Made by a program: the position numbers and the translations under genes
Origin: Helicobacter cetorum MIT 00-7128
GTDB taxonomy: Bacteria; Campylobacterota; Campylobacteria; Campylobacterales; Helicobacteraceae
NCBI RefSeq assembly: GCF_000259255.1
Contig: NC_017737.1
Coordinates: 1,736,001 to 1,800,000, forward strand
Direction of reading: 5' to 3'
Length of the DNA stretch: 64,000 nt
Notes under the pieces: generated by a model
The model's input: only the letters and a program-made list of their open reading frames with translations
What the model was told of the DNA's origin: nothing
Database searches by the model: none
Part shown: in pieces, positions 62,762 to 64,000 of the stretch
How the letters are laid out: each line of letters opens with the position of its first letter
Position numbering within the stretch: position 1 is the first letter of the stretch

Positions 62762-64000
62762 ATGAATAACAGCGTCATTATTATTGAAAGTCCTAATAAA
62801 GTGGCTAAGATTAGAGAAATCACAGGGGCTAAAGTTTTTGCTACCATAGGGCATTTTTTACAGCTTAAAAGTTATGATGCAAACAATGGCTTTAAGCCGA
62901 CCTTTGAATATGACCCCCAAAAGAAAAAGCGTATTTTTGAGATGATAGAGGCGTGTAAAAACAAAAAGGTTTATATCGCCACCGACCCTGATAGAGAGGG
63001 CTATGCTATAGGCTATATGTTCTATCATAAAATCAAAAATGTAGCTAGTTCTATTTATAGGGCAGAGTTTTTTGAAATCACGCCAAGTGGGATTAATAAG
63101 GGCTTACAAAACGCTCTTTTATTTGAAAACACCAACAAGCAAATGTATCAAAGTGCTTTAGCAAGACGAGTTGCTGATATGCTCTTAGGTTTTACGCTTT
63201 CCCCTTATTTAGGTAAGGCTTTAGGACAAATGAAAGGCTCTAGTGCCGGAAGAGTGCAAACGCCTTGTTTAAAGCTTATTGTAGATAGAGACAGAGAGAT
63301 TGAAAAATTTAAGGCTTTACCAGAAAATGAGAAAGTAAGCTATCAAATCCAAGCTAAGATTAATGACAATGCTAATAGAGAAGTAACTATCAAGCATTGC
63401 GATGAAAAGGGCGAAGAAATCAAGTTCAATTCTAAAGAAGAGGCTTTAAAACTCTTTGAGAGTTTAAAGGATAATAAAGCCTGTCTTTTAAAGGATTTAA
63501 AAAATTCTGTTGTAGAGACTAAACCCAAAAAGCCCTTTATCACTTCTACGCTTTTAGAAAAAGCGAGTTCTGAATTAGGTTTAAGTATCGCTGAAGTGCA
63601 ATCTCTAGCTCAAAATCTCTTTGAGGCTGGGCTTATTACTTACATTAGAACGGACGCTGAAAGTTTGAGCGTGGAGTTTTTAAATGAGGCAGAGAGCTTT
63701 TATGCACCTATTTATAAAGAAGTGTATCAAAAAAGAGAATACAAGGCAGGTAAGCAAAGCCAAGCAGAAGCCCATGAGGCGATTAGGATTACGCACCCCC
63801 ATACTACTGAAGATTTAGAAAGCATAGTCTATAATGCTAACATTACTAATCAAGACGCTTTAAAACTCTATAGATTGATTTTTGAAAGAACTATTGAAAG
63901 TCAAGGCAAGAATGCTATCTATGACAAGCAAGACTTGCTCTTTAAAATCAAAAATGAGTATTTTAAATGTTCTGTAAAGAGTTTAAAAAGTGCTGGGTTT
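62762..64000 (+). CDS. topA: Element-borne type IA DNA topoisomerase, N-terminal part (runs off the window)
   Basis: The first 413 residues of a topoisomerase I. The ATG at 62762 has AAGGAGTTAAAC upstream. Visible: IIIESPNKVAKI at the start of the TOPRIM domain, the metal-binding ATDPDREG (DxDxE), the conserved FFEITPSGI and ARRVADMLLGF, the SSAGRVQTPCLKLI helix, and the catalytic Tyr294 in LITYIRTDAES. After DREG the sequence is YAIGY where cellular enzymes usually have EAIAW. H. pylori TnPZ elements also carry their own topA. It probably relaxes supercoils during transfer or replication of the element. Confidence 0.92.
   Translation, partial: MNNSVIIIESPNKVAKIREITGAKVFATIGHFLQLKSYDANNGFKPTFEYDPQKKKRIFEMIEACKNKKVYIATDPDREGYAIGYMFYHKIKNVASSIYRAEFFEITPSGINKGLQNALLFENTNKQMYQSALARRVADMLLGFTLSPYLGKALGQMKGSSAGRVQTPCLKLIVDRDREIEKFKALPENEKVSYQIQAKINDNANREVTIKHCDEKGEEIKFNSKEEALKLFESLKDNKACLLKDLKNSVVETKPKKPFITSTLLEKASSELGLSIAEVQSLAQNLFEAGLITYIRTDAESLSVEFLNEAESFYAPIYKEVYQKREYKAGKQSQAEAHEAIRITHPHTTEDLESIVYNANITNQDALKLYRLIFERTIESQGKNAIYDKQDLLFKIKNEYFKCSVKSLKSAGF

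Larger units (their letters stand above)
30771..64000 (+). mobile_element. Integrative conjugative element, tfs4/TnPZ-like (left 33 kb; continues past window)
   Basis: A co-directional block of more than 25 genes with a nearly complete VirB/VirD4 type IV secretion set (virB2, B3, B4, B7-like, B8, B9, B10, B11, virD4), a MobC-like protein, a giant methylase/helicase, many small genes and a topoisomerase I. This is the gene order of H. pylori tfs4/TnPZ elements. Many neighbours overlap or are a few bases apart, implying very long transcripts. VirB6, relaxase, ParA and a Xer-type integrase are not seen and probably lie to the right. It interrupts an McrC-like gene. Confidence 0.88.

Overview
The window looks like a gastric Helicobacter chromosome from the H. 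pylori group. The codon usage is AT-rich. There are Hop-type outer-membrane proteins, a CheV/CheAY/CheW cluster, gluP, Entner-Doudoroff genes and a tfs4/TnPZ-like conjugative element. The second urease pair (ureA2B2) is known from carnivore and marine-mammal helicobacters and is absent from H. pylori, so H. cetorum or a close relative is my best guess. This is inference from gene content, not a database match.

Layout. 1-3.5 kb: chemotaxis cluster (cheV3 end, cheAY, cheW). 3.5-4.1 kb: AT-rich regulatory spacer. 4.1-6.6 kb: ureA2-ureB2. 6.6-9.0 kb: a minus-strand outer-membrane protein carrying a perfect metzincin-type zinc motif, with a relic of a second copy of its 5' end downstream. 9.2-14.6 kb: NCS2 purine permease, the glucose/galactose transporter gluP, and a large Hop-type protein with a G12 tract. 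14.8-20.3 kb: central sugar metabolism, with divergent eda/edd and zwf-pgl-glk. 20.3-23.7 kb: an MFS transporter and a Sel1/Hcp repeat protein. 23.9-25.6 kb: pgi.

26.0-30.8 kb: a modification-restriction cassette. It has an adenine-type methyltransferase split at an A9 run, an intact C5 cytosine methyltransferase, an McrB-like AAA+ GTPase split at a G6 run, and an McrC-like gene cut off after about 100 codons. The cut falls at an AAAGAAT sequence where a conjugative element begins.

30.8-64.0 kb (continuing past the window): an integrative conjugative element of the tfs4/TnPZ kind. It carries virB2, B3, B4, a B7-like lipoprotein, B8, B9, B10, two surface proteins, virB11, a MobC-like protein and virD4. 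These are followed by a 12.1-kb gene for a 4043-residue methylase/helicase giant, a run of small genes, and the start of an element-borne topoisomerase I. No relaxase, integrase or VirB6 is visible, so they should lie to the right.

The most unusual signal is inside the giant gene. At 50765-51577 a second, 270-codon reading frame with its own AGGAG ribosome-binding site encodes a normal-looking, Trp/Tyr-rich protein, while the host frame there encodes an Arg/Gln/Glu/Ser-rich, probably disordered linker. This looks like a real overlapping (overprinted) gene. Other points of note are the paired homopolymer frameshifts in the restriction cassette, the metzincin motif in an outer-membrane protein, and two gene relics that record past duplications.
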